A stretch of DNA of 64,000 nt from Chinchilla lanigera (Eukaryota > Chordata > Mammalia > Rodentia > Chinchillidae): assembly GCF_000276665.1 (NCBI RefSeq), contig NW_004955475.1, forward strand, positions 2,644,820 to 2,708,819. Reading direction: 5' to 3'. Within the stretch, counting starts at the first letter, position 1, and each line of letters begins with the position of its first letter. Shown here in pieces: positions 45,965 through 58,269 of the stretch. Under the pieces are notes generated by a model. That model saw only the letters and a program-made list of their open reading frames with translations, made no database searches and was not told the DNA's origin. The translations under genes were made by a program, and so were the position numbers.

Positions 45965-46895
45965 GTAAGTTTAAACTTAGGTGGCATAGTTTCAAAGTCA
46001 CATGCTCTTTATAAACAGTTGTCCTAGAGGTAATATTTTATTAGACACTTAAAAATTAATTTACAGTGGGGATGTCTCTGCAACAATGTGAATGTACTTA
46101 ATCTCATTTAACTGTACACTTAAAAATGGAAATATACTATATTTTATGTTACTTATATTTTGTTACTTATATTTTAGTTACTTATATTTTATGTTACTTA
46201 TATTTTACTACAGTTTAAACTATTTTAAGTACTAGTGGTGAATAATAGTTATTTAATAGATTTATAATTTCAAACAGAAAAATAACTTCTATGGTACTGT
46301 TTTTCTTAATGGGGAATTCAGAAAGCAAGTTACCAAATCCAAGAATTTTAAAGAAAAGAGAATCCAAATCCATAATTTGTGCTCCGTATGGTATACATTT
46401 TAAAAGACTAGTTCATGTAACCTCTACACTATTAATGCTGAATGATTTTATATGTCATTGCATGTATCCTTCTGTACCATATTCCCATACTTCTATTTTG
46501 GCATGAAGGGAAGCGTCTGATGCTTCCATACTTTAATTGCCATGTCTGCTCTGCCCACTGAGCTCCTTCAGCATTTCCAAGATGTTCTCAGAAGTTTGAA
46601 TCTTCTTTTATCCACTGGCTTTTCCTATGTTAGATTAATATTAAGATCTAATATAACATAATGGGGTTTGTTCTATTAACCCAAACCAAAAGATTTTGGA
46701 AATTTTATGTTTGGAATGTGAGCAAATCTTCAGAAAAATTAAACCTTAGTAACTTGGGACCTCCTATTCTTGTCTGTTCTCTATGACATGCACTGAAGGA
46801 TTTGGCTCTCTTTTGTTTATTTGCTTTTACTAGTTAACCCTTCCTTTGGTTGCCCATATTTATTCTGTTGGGTATCTCCCCACCCCTACCCTCAG
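45965..46895 (+). other. RRAGB intron 9
   Basis: Contains an L1-type 3' end with a short tandem repeat (46070-46215); the rest is AT-rich and unassigned. Confidence 0.85.
46070..46215 (+). mobile_element. Old L1 3' UTR end with expanded tandem repeat
   Basis: AATGTGAATGTACTTAATCT and GTACACTTAAAAATGGAAAT match an old L1 3' UTR. Its TTTTATGTTACTTATATTTT word is repeated about four times at 46137-46212. Confidence 0.5.
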
Positions 46896-46993
46896 CTTCC
46901 GCAGCAACTATGATCAACATCCGCAATGCCAGGAAGCACTTTGAAAAGCTGGAAAGAGTGGACGGACCAAAGCAGTGTCTTCTCATGCGCTAA
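46896..46993 (+). CDS. RRAGB: RRAGB coding exon 10 (terminal coding exon)
   Basis: This exon completes Pro315 and encodes residues 316-346 and the TAA stop. It reads [20 protein letters not shown] and ends [10 protein letters not shown]. The QCLLMR end is typical of RagB; RagA ends HSLLMR. Acceptor CCTCAG ending at 46895 behind a C/T-rich tract. Met320 is Leu in human. Confidence 0.97.
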
Positions 46994-47435
46994 ACATTGC
47001 TGAATGTTGTTTCACACAAAAATTCAAACACTGTTTCATAATTAACCTTAATGTTGTATTGATATATGTAGGCTTTCTTTGAAATGTTGTGACACTCACC
47101 ACTTGTATTTCTTCTCTACTCCCCAGTCTTAATGGTTAACCTAGAATGCTATTTACTCAAATAGCCAGTGAGGAGTTAGAAGATGCGCTGTCCATGAAAT
47201 TGGTGTAACATAACAATAGGTGAGATATGTAAGTGTTCTGATAACACTGTTCTAATAGTGTGTAAATGTTGTGATAACCTGGTTCCAATAGTTGTGTATG
47301 CCAAAGCCTTTCCCAGCATCCTCTTGTATTCTTTCTCAAATAGTAACTTATAAATTTAGAGTATGACTGTTTTCTCAGCATGCATTAAAAATATTCCTTA
47401 ACTTCAATTATAAATAAACTTTTGCTGTTAGGGAT
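46994..47435 (+). other. RRAGB: RRAGB 3' untranslated region (proximal form)
   Basis: AT-rich, non-repetitive sequence from the stop codon to just past the AATAAA signal. The end is estimated at 15-20 bases after the signal. Longer 3' UTRs using distal signals are possible and cannot be excluded. Confidence 0.75.
47413..47418 (+). terminator. RRAGB: Polyadenylation signal AATAAA of RRAGB
   Basis: A canonical AATAAA about 420 bp after the stop codon, followed within 40 bp by a T/GT-rich stretch (GTGTCTGTTTTTC) typical of a downstream cleavage element. A weaker ATTAAA lies about 30 bases upstream. Confidence 0.85.
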
Positions 47436-47833
47436 TTCAGTGTCTGTTTTTCTTTTCTTTGTTTCTTCAACTTTGCCCTAAGGAAGTGCAAAAGAATTTC
47501 ACAATTATCCTAGTGAAGAGGACCTACTTCTTAAGGAAAAAAATTACAGAATACAGTTAAATGAAGACTGGAGCCAGATTATAAAGCTATACAGAAGGGT
47601 TTAGATGTATGGCATATCATATGATACAAAATAAGAAAACTCTGTAAGCTTTTGAGTAGGGGAAATATGTGAAAGCAATTCTGAAAGAAAATTTAGTGAG
47701 ACTATATGGACTGATAACAGTTGGGGAATTTCTGTAAGTAATCCAGATTTGAGGTGTCTGGATTAAAAGTCTGTTCCAGGACGCAGATGGAGAAAGAATG
47801 CACAAAAAGGTGGGTACAAAATAGATAGGATTA

Positions 47834-47940
47834 GGGGCTGGGGATTTAGCTCAGCGGCAAAAGCGCCTGCCTGGCAAGCGCAAGGTCGTGAGTTCGGTTC
47901 CCGGTACCAGAGAAAAACCAAAAAGAAAAAAACAAAAAAA
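47834..47940 (+). mobile_element. ID SINE with 17-bp target-site duplication
   Basis: An intact ID body with A-rich tail, flanked by perfect ACAAAATAGATAGGATT at 47816-47832 and 47941-47957. The perfect duplication marks a recent insertion. Confidence 0.96.
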
Positions 47941-48659
47941 ACAAAATAGATAGGATTTATTAGATGAAAGCCTTCTTTCTTTGAGGTCCAGCTGTGGTTA
48001 ATTTTACATATTCTATAATACCTAGTAGGGTATACTTTCATTATTCTAGTCAAGCAGTATGGAAACATTTGATAAACTGTATTTAATTTTAATCCTCCAA
48101 GGGAAAAAATAAATGGAATGCTGTGAACTCTAAGAAATGGAGTTTAAGAACACTAACTAGAATTAAAGCCTTGACCTCTTTAATTTCTATTGATAGGGTG
48201 AAAGAACACAAAACCTTCTAGGGAATCTACAGCACAGTAACTTATATTTCCAGTCTCCATGTTATAAAGAAAATTCTTCCACACTATCAACCTCTTACCT
48301 TTCTCTATCTTAGTTTATTTTTTCCACTTGAGGTTTAAGTAGAGCTTTCACTGAGCAACAAAGAACATGTTTTCTAGGTAGCCTACATTACATGGACTGA
48401 AACTCTTAAGTTTTAAAAGAACTTTATGGGACTCTTTTTCAGTAGCTCTATTAATCTTCTGTAGGAGAGTTTTAAGTAGACGTTCCATATTGTTAATTCT
48501 GGGCATCTAGAAAAATAAAAAGAACAACTGAATAAGGAATGACTAAAATGAATCATGACAGCATGTTTACCTGATCTAAAGATTTGTATTTGAGGTGGGA
48601 TTTAGAAGGAACTATTTGAAAGTCTTGCAATATACATGAATTACTCCCCTGCTCTACCC

Positions 48660-48790
48660 TAAGAGTCTTTGATTCGCATATCTAAGATGGATCTTGTGAA
48701 TCCGCATTTTTAATAGGTTGCCAAGTGCTGCTGATGCGGATTCTACTGGTCAAGGGACTGTACCTTGGAAACCACTGCTGTAGGGAAAAG
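48660..48790 (+). mobile_element. MER5A-like MITE (hAT-Charlie)
   Basis: GTGAATCCGCATTTTTAATA, GCCAAGTGCTGCTGATGC and TTGGAAACCACTGCTG follow the right half of MER5A. Confidence 0.6.
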
Positions 48791-49148
48791 AAGAGAAAAT
48801 GTAGATGTGGGTACAGGTATGGGAAAATGTGTTTGCCAGATAAGTTAAAGGCATTATAACCAGAAATTATTTATGTTTTAAGCCACTGGTTCTCAATATG
48901 ATCTAAAAGTTTGAGCAATGTTTTAGAAAAAAGCAATGGCTAAGAAGCTTCTTTTTCATAAGTAGCATGTTACAAATGAAAATATACTAGCATAAGGAGA
49001 GTATGAATATTGATTTAAATAAAGACCTAGCTTTTTTAGTTTTAACCAGCTTTATTTACTGACTTAGTAGAGTATCAGAAAAAAGTTAGGTGGGTTGTCA
49101 AGAGAAAACATTACTCCTTTAGTTGAGTTCTTATTAAGTTTCAGGTGT

Positions 49149-49259
49149 TGGGGGCTGGGGATTTAGCTCAGCGGCAAAAGTGCCTGCCTGGCCAGTGCAA
49201 GGTCGTGAGTTCGGTTCCCGGTACCGGAGAAAAACCAAAAAAAAAAAAAAAAAAAAAAA
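49149..49259 (+). mobile_element. ID SINE with 13-bp target-site duplication
   Basis: ID body plus an uninterrupted A run of over 20 bases. AAGTTTCAGGTGT is repeated at 49136-49148 and 49260-49272. The long pure A tail suggests a young insertion, here into a MIR. Confidence 0.96.
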
Positions 49260-49272
49260 AAGTTTCAGGTGT

Positions 49273-49465
49273 CGAGTCCATTGTGAGGATTATTTACCCT
49301 TCACAAGAACCCCATAAGGTAATTACTATCACTTTCCCCGTTTCACAAATTGAGAAACGGGACTGAAAAAGGATAAGAAACTTGTCCCACTGCTATGTAT
49401 ATTCGTGAAGCTGTGATTTGAACTCAAGAGGTCTGACTCTAGAGCTTGTCCCTTTAGTCCTGAAG
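49273..49465 (-). mobile_element. MIR SINE
   Basis: CACTTTCCCCGTTTCACAAA, GATTTGAACTCAAGAGGTCT and CTGACTCTAGAGCTTGTCCC follow the complement of MIR. Confidence 0.6.
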
Positions 49466-50194
49466 TCATACGGCCTGCTGAAACTTCAGGGCCTGGTAAG
49501 GGTAGAAAGTACGAAATGTAGTCAAGTAATGCTGTCCGGTTGTGAGAATTCCTTGTATGAGCTCCTGTGGAAACAGTAGAACAAACAATTGCAAACCTTT
49601 CTTACTCCTGTTTTCACTGGCTTTTTGCCACATGGAATAAAAAGCTTTTACACAATAGACAGTCCAAAGCAAAGTCAACAGGAGTACAAAACAAACAAAA
49701 ACAACACAAAAACCCTCTAACTTGAAGGACTTAGGTCAAACCTAAGCAGTTTTTCAGTATTTGGGGTTTCTGCCTGAATTGGGCTACTATGAGCAACAAT
49801 AATCTTTACTTTTTAAAAAGAGGAGAGAGACAAAGCATGTAACTTTTTTAGGTTTCCCACAAAAAATGTTTTACAAAATCCAGCTTATGATTTTCCACTC
49901 AGATTTCTAATTTTGCCTTCTAAAGCATGAAAATAATCAAGGCCTCTTGTAGTGCTAATTAACAAAATTACTGACTTCATTAATTTATCCAAAAGATGTT
50001 TTGTCCATATTTACTATGTTTCAGGTATTGTTTTCAGAGCTGGGACACAGGAGTATATAAAACAAAGTCCTTATATTCAAGCAGCCTATGTTCTAGTAAG
50101 AAGAGACAAACATTAACCAGTTACATAAACATACTAAATTAGGAGAAATAAGTGCTATGAAAAAAATTAAAATAGTAATGATAAAGGCATTGGG

Positions 50195-50682
50195 TTAGAC
50201 AGAAGAATGCCCCCCAGAGATAGCTATATCCTAATTCCTGGAACCTATGAATGTGTTATGGTGTATGGAAGGGGGGAATTAAGGTTGCAGATAAAATTAG
50301 AGATACTAATTAACTGTCCTTAAGGAAATTATCTTAGATTATCCAAGGAACCCAATATAATCAAAAGAGGTTATTTTAGTGTAGTCAAGAGAGGAAAGAA
50401 AGTCAGTGCCAGAGTGACTCTTGCACGAAAGGCTGAACTCATTGGTTTTGGCTTTGAGTTTGAGTTGATAGAGGAGAAGGAGGCTATGGATCAAGCAGCC
50501 ACTAGAAGCTGGAAAAAGCAAGGAAACAGAGTCTCCTGTACCTTCAAGAAGCAAACAGAGCCCTGCTGTTCTTGGAAACCCATGTAAAACTTCTGGCCTC
50601 TAAAATGATAAGATAGTAATTTTTATATTGTTTTAAGCCACTGAACTTGTGGTAATTTGTTCAGTCAGCAGTAGGAAACTGT
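50195..50682 (+). mobile_element. MLT1-type LTR (ERVL-MaLR)
   Basis: GCCCCCCAGAGATAGC, ATCTTAGATTATCCAAGGAA, CACTAGAAGCTGGAAAAAGC and GCCACTGAACTTGTGGTAAT run through an MLT1-type LTR to its GGAAACTGTA end. Confidence 0.75.
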
Positions 50683-50711
50683 ATTAGGGTTCTCCAGAAG
50701 AACAGAACCAA

Positions 50712-50750
<39 letters not shown>

Positions 50751-51231
50751 GATTTATTTTAAGGAATTGGCTTCCAGGATTATGGAGGATGCAGAGTCCC
50801 AAGAACTATAGTTGGCAAGCTGGAGACCCAGGAAAGCCAGTGGTATTCCTGTCTGAGTCTAAAGGCCAGAATAGAAGAAGAACTGATGATACAAGTTCTA
50901 GTTCAAAAGCTGGCAGACTTGAGGTGAAGTACCAGTGTTTCAGTTCAAGTCTGAAGGAAGAAATAAAACTGATGTCCTAGCTAGGGCAGTCAGACACAGA
51001 GAATTCCTCTTACTAATAGGAAAGTCAACCTCTCTTTCTACTCATGTCTTCAATTGTTTGCATGGGACCCACCCACATTAGAGAAGGCAATCTGCTTTAC
51101 TCAGTCCACCAATTCAAATGTTATTCTCATCCAACAACACCCTCAGAGACATACCTAAAATAATGTTTGACAAGATTATCCAGCCATCTTCTGGTCTAGT
51201 TAAGTTGATGTGTAAAATTAACCATCATAGG
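50683..51231 (-). mobile_element. MLT2-like (ERVL) solo LTR
   Basis: TTAGGGTTCTCCAGAAGAAC to GTAAAATTAACCATCATAG. Best-preserved copy of the family in the window. It abuts the MLT1 LTR and contains a (TG)n run. Confidence 0.65.
50714..50747. repeat. (TG)n microsatellite
   Basis: About 17 TG units inside the MLT2-like LTR. Confidence 0.95.
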
Positions 51232-52059
51232 AACTGATATAGGGACTTATTGAGTTAGGGATATTGAAGATCGTCTCCATAATGTGATGACATTTGAACA
51301 AAGGTCTGAATAAAATGAAAGAGTGAACCATGTCACATCTGGGAAGAAAACATTCTAGGCAGAAGAAACAAAGTGCAGTCTCTGAGTTGGGATAGATCTT
51401 GAAACATTTAAGAAAGATCACTACTAGAGAATAGACTATTTGGAGATAAGAGTAAATGCAAGGAAACCTGCGGGGATTTTATTTTGCTAAGTGAGCAATG
51501 ACAGCAGTTTGGGCCAGAATGGTAGCAGTGGAAATTAGTGACAGGATTCTGGTGAAGTTTCTAAGAGAGGGTGAACAGTATATAAGGAATCAGACAGTAC
51601 CAGTGTTTCTGGTTTGAGCAACCGAGTTAATACACGTCCTTAAGAATAAGAATTCTGAAGGAGAATCTGTCTTGAGGAAGAAGAGAGTTGGAAATTTTGC
51701 TCATGGTAATCATAGAATCATGTCTACATAGTCAGATATATGATTCTTGAACTCAGGAAAGACTGAGCCTAGAGATTCAAGTTTAGTCTTGACATTGAAT
51801 GAGATCAACTAAATAGTGAATGTCAATAGAGGAAAAAAATTAGGTAGTTATGTAACATTTATAAAAAATGCCAGCCATTGGAGGTAAGAAGCAACTTGTC
51901 ATAAATGGCTGAAGTTGTAGAATATCAGACTCTTGTAGGGAAAAATATTCTTATTACTCTGAAAGTGTGAAGGGTTTAATTGTTTAACTGTTTAAGCTTA
52001 CTTTTAACATCACACATGTCATTGATGCTGAATGCCTGTAATAATAATAACAGTTAATT

Positions 52060-52225
52060 TTACTGATCTGTAAATATATGCCAGGCAATAGGATCTAAAT
52101 GTTATTTACACTTAATAACTCACTTAAATGTAACAGCAGCTGTATCATATTAGTATTGTTATAATCTCCATCTTATTTGAAGAAATCAAATAATTTGCCC
52201 TATAGCCCTACAAATTTACAGTATT
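52060..52225 (-). mobile_element. Possible MIR SINE
   Basis: ATATGCCAGGCAATAGGATC, CACTTAATAACTCACTTAAA and TATAATCTCCATCTTATTTG fit a diverged MIR complement. Confidence 0.45.
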
Positions 52226-52239
52226 TTATACTTTTTAAA

Positions 52240-52430
52240 TAGATTTATCTTGTATTATCTTTTTGTTTTTCTCACCAGTCTTGTGAGATGGATAGGAAAG
52301 GTATTAGCCTTTTTACAGGAAAGACAAAAAGGTTGTGGTTTATCCAAGGTCACAAAACTATAGTATAGCTGGGACTTCAACTCCAAGCCAGTTCTTCTGA
52401 TTCCACACCAACTTCCACCTAACTTGCTGT
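52240..52430 (-). mobile_element. MIR SINE
   Basis: CTTGTGAGATGGATAGG, TATCCAAGGTCACAAAACTA and GCTGGGACTTCAACTCCAAG match the MIR complement. Confidence 0.6.
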
Positions 52431-52525
52431 AAGCAACACTGTCCAATAGAAGTTCTATATCTGTGCTGTTCAATATGGCAGCCACTCAACACATGTGGGT
52501 ATTGAATACTTGTAGTATGACTTGT

Positions 52526-52615
52526 TTCTTTTTTTTTTTTTGGTACTGGGAATTGAACTCAGAACCTTGCACTTGCTAGGCAGGTGCTTGTGCCACTGAG
52601 CTATATCCCCAGCCC
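52526..52615 (-). mobile_element. ID SINE with 15-bp target-site duplication
   Basis: Poly-T, GGTACTGGGAATTGAACTCA to ATATCCCCAGCCC. TGTAGTATGACTTGT is repeated at 52511-52525 and 52616-52630. Its body differs from the 47834 group, so it is another subfamily. Confidence 0.94.
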
Positions 52616-52665
52616 TGTAGTATGACTTGTGAAGCTAAACAACTGGTTTTTAAATTTAATTTTAG

Positions 52666-52768
52666 AGCCAGGGATGTAGCTCGGCAACACAGTGCCTGCC
52701 GGGCAAGCTCAAGGTCCTGAATTTGATTCCCAGTACCTCCAAAAAATAAAATACATAAATAAATAAAT
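52666..52768 (+). mobile_element. ID SINE, older copy, with 14-bp target-site duplication
   Basis: AGCCAGGGATGTAGCTCGGC with an AAAT-repeat tail. AAATTTAATTTTAG flanks it at 52652-52665 and 52769-52782. It is inserted 36 bp from the previous ID, in the opposite orientation. Confidence 0.88.
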
Positions 52769-53309
52769 AAATTTAATTTTAGTTAAATTTAAATATTTGT
52801 ACCCATGTATGACTGAGGGTATACCATATTGGCATTGCAGATTAAAATTATGAATAAATCATTAATGAAGAAAAATTATAGGAAAATATCAGAAAAAAAC
52901 TATAGGAAAATGTCTACATTGTGGACCTAGACAGAGAGCCCTACCTCTGCACAGTCTAAATGTAAAACAAGCCCTTTTTCTCCCTAGAGCACCTAAGTCT
53001 TTCCCATCTTTGGGGAAGAAAAAATCTTCCCAAGACTGTAAATACTTCCCAAAATAGCCAAATTTTTGCAGCAAAATTTTCCTTTTCTGTTTTCACAATT
53101 CCTAGTCACTCATCAACCTACTCTACCCTGACTTCTGTCCTGGCCATTTCACCAAAACAGCTTTTGCTAATACTATCAGCTTGGAATCCATGTTATAAAA
53201 TCTAGGTTATGAAACCCAGTGGACACATTTCAGTGTTCAGTATTAATTTTACTTGATTATTAAAGCAATATTTGGCACCTTTGACCACCCACGTCTACAC
53301 CACTTTTGT

Positions 53310-53455
53310 TTTGTTTGTTCTTTGTCTTTTGGAGACAGTGTCTTGACATGCAGTTCAGGCTGGTCTTGAGCTCACTTTGTAACCCACACTGGTCTCGAAC
53401 TCACAACAATCCTCTTGCCTCAGCCTCTCAAGTGCTGGGATTACAGGCATGCATT
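53310..53455 (-). mobile_element. B1 SINE
   Basis: TTTTGGAGACAGTGTCTTGA to GGGATTACAGGCATGCAT. Confidence 0.85.
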
Positions 53456-54109
53456 TGACTGCTTTTCTCAGTTATTCTGTGCAACAAAAGGAAAGACTTA
53501 TTTCCTTCTCACTCTCTATTACATAATCAGACCACTTAAACATTTCAAATTCCATTATAAGCCAAACTTTCCAACTGCCCTCATGATCTAGACAACTGAT
53601 TTTGTAATATGTACAAATGCTCACCTGATGTGTCCACTGAGATTATCTTCAAGAAACTTCAAATTTATCAAGTCTAAAAACACATGATTATTCCCAAAAT
53701 CTTAATATCAGAGTATCATAGAGGTTTTTGCATCTGATCATACAAGTTTACCATTATGAACCAAAGTTGCTGGGGACTCTTAAATGTTTTGCACTTCAGT
53801 GCAGTGTTGGAGCAGGGAGTTGGGGGTGGAATATGGTTGAAGTGTGTTGCTGATATTTTACATTGATTTTCTTATGAGTCTGATAAGGTGATGCATGGAA
53901 GCAGGTTCTTGGAATCATACATGATTAATTTTTATGGTGTATTTAGTATTTACCACTTCAGTTTTCACTAAAATTTAATCACTACATAGGTCCATCTAAT
54001 TCTATCCATTTTATTTCTAATATTGATAAGGTAAAAAGATATTTCTTACATATCTAACTTTATGGAATAGAATTTATACCTACCACATAATTATACATTC
54101 ACTAATATG

Positions 54110-57100
54110 ATTATTTGATTAAAATCTATCACTTTTTAAAACTATTAATGAGTTGTACTGCTATAAAAATGGGCATGTGTGTACCAGCATAATATGATGT
54201 CTTTAAATCTTTGAGGAAGATACATAAAACTGAATAGTTGGTTTAAATGATTCAATTTTTTGTTCTCTGAGGAATCTCTATACTGATTGCCATATTGATT
54301 GTGTAGTCCAACCAACAATGTAGAAGTGTTCTGTTCCTGTTTACCCACAATCTTGCCAATATTTGTTGTTTTCTAAGTTCAAGATGATAGCCTTTCTTGC
54401 TGGAATATGATGGAATTTCAGTGTTGTTTGACTTACATTTCTTTCATGACAAGGATAGTGGACTTTTCCCCATTGGCCATGTGTGCTTATTCTTTTGAGA
54501 AGTGTCTGTTTATTTCAGTTGCTCATTTTTGATTAAATCTTTTATTTTCTCTTTTTATTGTTGTATATAGTCTAGATATTAATTTTCTGTATGAGGAGAA
54601 GCTGATGAAACTTTTTCTTATCTCTTCAGTCTGAGTTGTTTCCTTTGCTGTCCAGAAGCTTTATAATTTGATATGCTGCCATTTGATGATTTTTGATAGT
54701 ATTTCTTGTGCAGCTGACATTCTGTTCAAAAAGTACTTATCTATGCCCATGTCTTCAAGAATTTTACCTATTTTATCTTATAACAAATAAATACTTCTGT
54801 CTTACAGTCTATGTATGATCCATTTTTGTTTTAGTTTAGTACATAGTGATAGATATGGTTATTGCTTCAGTCTTCTACAAATGGACAGCCAGTTTTCCCA
54901 GCATCCTTTACTAAAATGTCTGTCTTTCCTCCAGCATATATTTTTTGCTCCTTTGTCAAAATCAGATGACTGAATGTGTTTGGAGTTGTTTCAGCATATT
55001 CTGTTATATTGCATTGATCCCCATGCCTGTCTTTGTGTCAGTACCACGCTAGTTTTTATCATTGTAGCTTTGTAATATAACTTGAAATCTGGGCTTGTGA
55101 TATTTTCAGCTTTGTTCTTATTGCTTAGGATTGCTTTTGCTTTTTTGGGTCTCTTCTGGCCTCACATAAATTTTAGTTTTTTTTTTTTTTTTTAGTTCTA
55201 TGTGGAATGCTGTTGGTATTTTGATTGGATTTGCATTAAATCTATGTATTGATTTTGGTAGTGTATGGCAATTTGGCAATATTAGTTCCCTATCCAGGAA
55301 CAGGAAGTTTTTATTGTAAAAGTCTTGCCCTTCCTTTGATAGATTAATTTCTAGATATCTAAGTTTTTTGAGGTTATTATGAATTGTATTGTATTCCTAA
55401 ATTCTTTCTTGATGAGTTCATTATTGGTATACAGGAACACTATTAACTTTTGTGTATTGAATTTGTATCTTGCTACATTGTTGAATTTTTCAGTTTTGGG
55501 AATCTTGTGCTGTAATAATTTGGGTCTTCAATAGAAGATTATGTCATCTATGAGTAACTAAATTTTGATTTCTTCCTTTCCTGTATATATCCCTTTTATT
55601 TTCTTTTTTGACCTGATTACTCTGGCTAAATTTTCAAGTATTATATTCAACAGAAGTTTGGCAGTGAATATCCTTGTCTTGTTCTTGATTTTAGAGGAAA
55701 GATTTTCTGTTTTTGCCCATTCAATATGATGTTGGCAGGAAGTTTGTCATAAATGACTTTGAGCATATTGAGACAAGATCTGGGTATACATATTTTTTCA
55801 AATTTGCATTATAAGTAGATATTGGATTTTTCCAAAAGCTTTTTCTTTGTGTATTGAGATGATCAGCTGACTTTTGTCCTTATTTCTGTTTATGTTATAG
55901 TATATTACCTTTGTTGATTTGCATATATTGAACCATCCTTGCATTGCTGGGATGAAATCTACTTGGTCGTGATGTATGACCTTTTTGATGCTGGGTTACA
56001 TTCTGCTTCACAGTATCTGATGGAGAATTTTTTTTAATCTTTGTTCAATGAAGGGATTGGCTTGTAATTTCTCTTAGTTCAGACATTGTCTGATTTTGGA
56101 AACAAGGTTTAATTACACTAACTTCCAGGAATGAGTGTCTAGTACTGTTACAATTTCATTAAAGAGTTTGAGGGATTTTGGCATTAGATCTTCTCAGAAG
56201 CTCTTATTGAATTCAGAAATTAATCCATCAGGCCCTGGACTTTTCTTAGTTGATAGATTTTTTTATTACTGCCTCAATTTTATTGCCTGTTATTGGACTG
56301 TTCATCATTTTTATGTCTATTGGGTTTGTGTTGGTAATTCATATATGACTAAGAATCTATCCATTTCTTCTAGATTCTTCAATTTGTTGGAGTAGAAATT
56401 TTTAAAGTAATTATTAGTAATCTTCTGGACTTTGACAGTGTCTATTCTGATTTTGCCTTGTCCTTTCCAACTGCATTGATATGGTTCTTTTCTTTCTGTC
56501 ATTTGCTGTTTGGCTAACATTGTATCTTTTGTTCATTATTTCAAGAACAAGATCTTTGATTCTGTTCTTTATATTGTTTTTAGTCTCAATTTAATCAAGT
56601 TTTGCTCTGATCTCTATGATTTTTGTGATTGTACTAGCTTTGGATTTGCATTAATTCTAGTTATTCTAGGACCTTGAAGTATATCATTAGTTATTTATTT
56701 GGGCTTTTCTTGTTTTTCTAATGTGTGCATTCATAGCGGTAAACTTCCCTCTTAGGACTGCTTTCATTTTGTCACATAGATTCTGATTTATTTTACTCAC
56801 TTTATCGTTTGATTCTGGAAACCATTTAGCTTCTTCCTTAATTAGTTCTGAGATTTGTTGCCTATTCACTAGTATATTATTTAATCTTCATTTGTTTGTA
56901 AGTGTTTGTGCGTCCTTTTACCATTGATTGCTAGTTACATTGCACCATGATGAGATCATCTTCATTAGATAGTGTTGATTTTTTGTACTTATTTAAGCAA
57001 GCTTTATGCGTTATTGTGTGGTCTCTTTTGGAGAAAGTTTCATATGATGCTGAGTAGAATGCTAATGTGTTATTGTACAGTAGAATACTCTGTAGATATC

Positions 57101-58210
57101 TATTGTCCCTTCATTTAAAGATGTGGTACAACTATGGTATTTCTTTGTTGATTTTTTTTTCTAGTTAATTTATTTGTGACAATTGTATATTTAGGGCCCC
57201 TGCTGTGCTTGTATTGATATTTATGTGATTTCTTATCTCTAGTAATGTTTGTTTTATGAAATTGGATGCACTAGTACTTGTGGACCATATACTTAAAATG
57301 ATTATCTCTTTCTGCTTAATTCTTCCTCTTAACTAACTTGTACTGACCTTCTTTGTCTTATCTGATCAGTTTTGGCTTGAAGTCCATTTTGTCTAAAGTT
57401 TGCTTGCTTTTGGGCTCACATTGCATGGAATATTGTTTTCCACCCTTTAATTTGTAGTCTTAAATAATTTTCCATTAAATATATCTCTTGTATAAAGCTT
57501 TACATTGAGGTTTTTTGTTTGTTTGTTTGTTTGATCTAACCTCCCAATCTGTATTCTTTGATTGAGGAATTGTGACCATTTTTTCAAAATGTCTGATTTC
57601 TTTTTTTCCCATTTTGCTTAACTGTTCACTGTGCTTGATGTATTCATTCCATTAGACATTTTGGCATTGTTGGGCTCATTACCTCTGTGTAGGATAGCCA
57701 CAATAATTTGGTGCTCATTTGGTGTTCATAAATTTCTTTCTACAATTTTGAGAGATAATTTTGTAGGACATATTAGTCTGGTTGAAGGTTGTTTTCTTTC
57801 AGGGTTTGAAACTCTTCACTCCAAGCTCTCTTGGCCTTTAATGTTTGTTTTGACAAGTCTATTATAATTCTAATGTGTCAACATTTATAAATTGTTTGTT
57901 GTATTTCTCTAATAGCTTTCAAAATCCTGTCCTTGTGTTGGACTTCTAGGACTTTGATTAAGATGTATCTTGGAGAAATTCTTTTTTTGGTTATGTCTAT
58001 TTTGGGTTATATATGCCTTGCTGTCTTCTATATTGAATTCTTTCCCTGTGCTTGGAAATTTTTCTGCTTCTATATCTGTGAACATATTTTTATGCCACTC
58101 ATACTGTTTTTGAGTTTTGTCTAACTACCATTAAGTTTAGGTCACTCTTCTTTGTGTCATCTGGCATCTGTTGGATCCATTTCCCCTGATTACTTGTTTT
58201 TAAGGTAGCT
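54110..58210 (-). mobile_element. Long L1 retrotransposon, inverted, near full ORF2
   Basis: From left to right this follows the complement of L1: end of ORF2 (54110-54560), RT domain (54800-56500, including a TTTTGCTCCTTTGTCAAAAT block), endonuclease region (56500-57480) and ORF1 C-terminal half (57600-58130). Many stops on the minus strand make it inactive. It is the longest L1 copy in the window. Confidence 0.8.
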
Positions 58211-58269
58211 GAGTACACGCTTATGTACACCCACCCTATCTTCTAGTTCTCACACTCCTCAGATTGGTC

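Larger units (their letters stand above)
47436..54109. other. Intergenic DNA downstream of RRAGB
   Basis: No gene seen. It is a mosaic of SINEs, MIRs, a MER5A-like MITE, an MLT1 LTR and an MLT2 LTR (listed separately) in AT-rich DNA. Unassigned gaps longer than 300 bp are 47950-48650, 49470-50190, 51240-52060 and 53460-54109. Confidence 0.6.

Noticed and set aside
47834..47940. tRNA-like sequence
   Set aside because: The A-box-like TAGCTCAGC and tRNA likeness come from the ID SINE. The 17-bp target duplication and A tail show a retroposed copy, not a tRNA gene.
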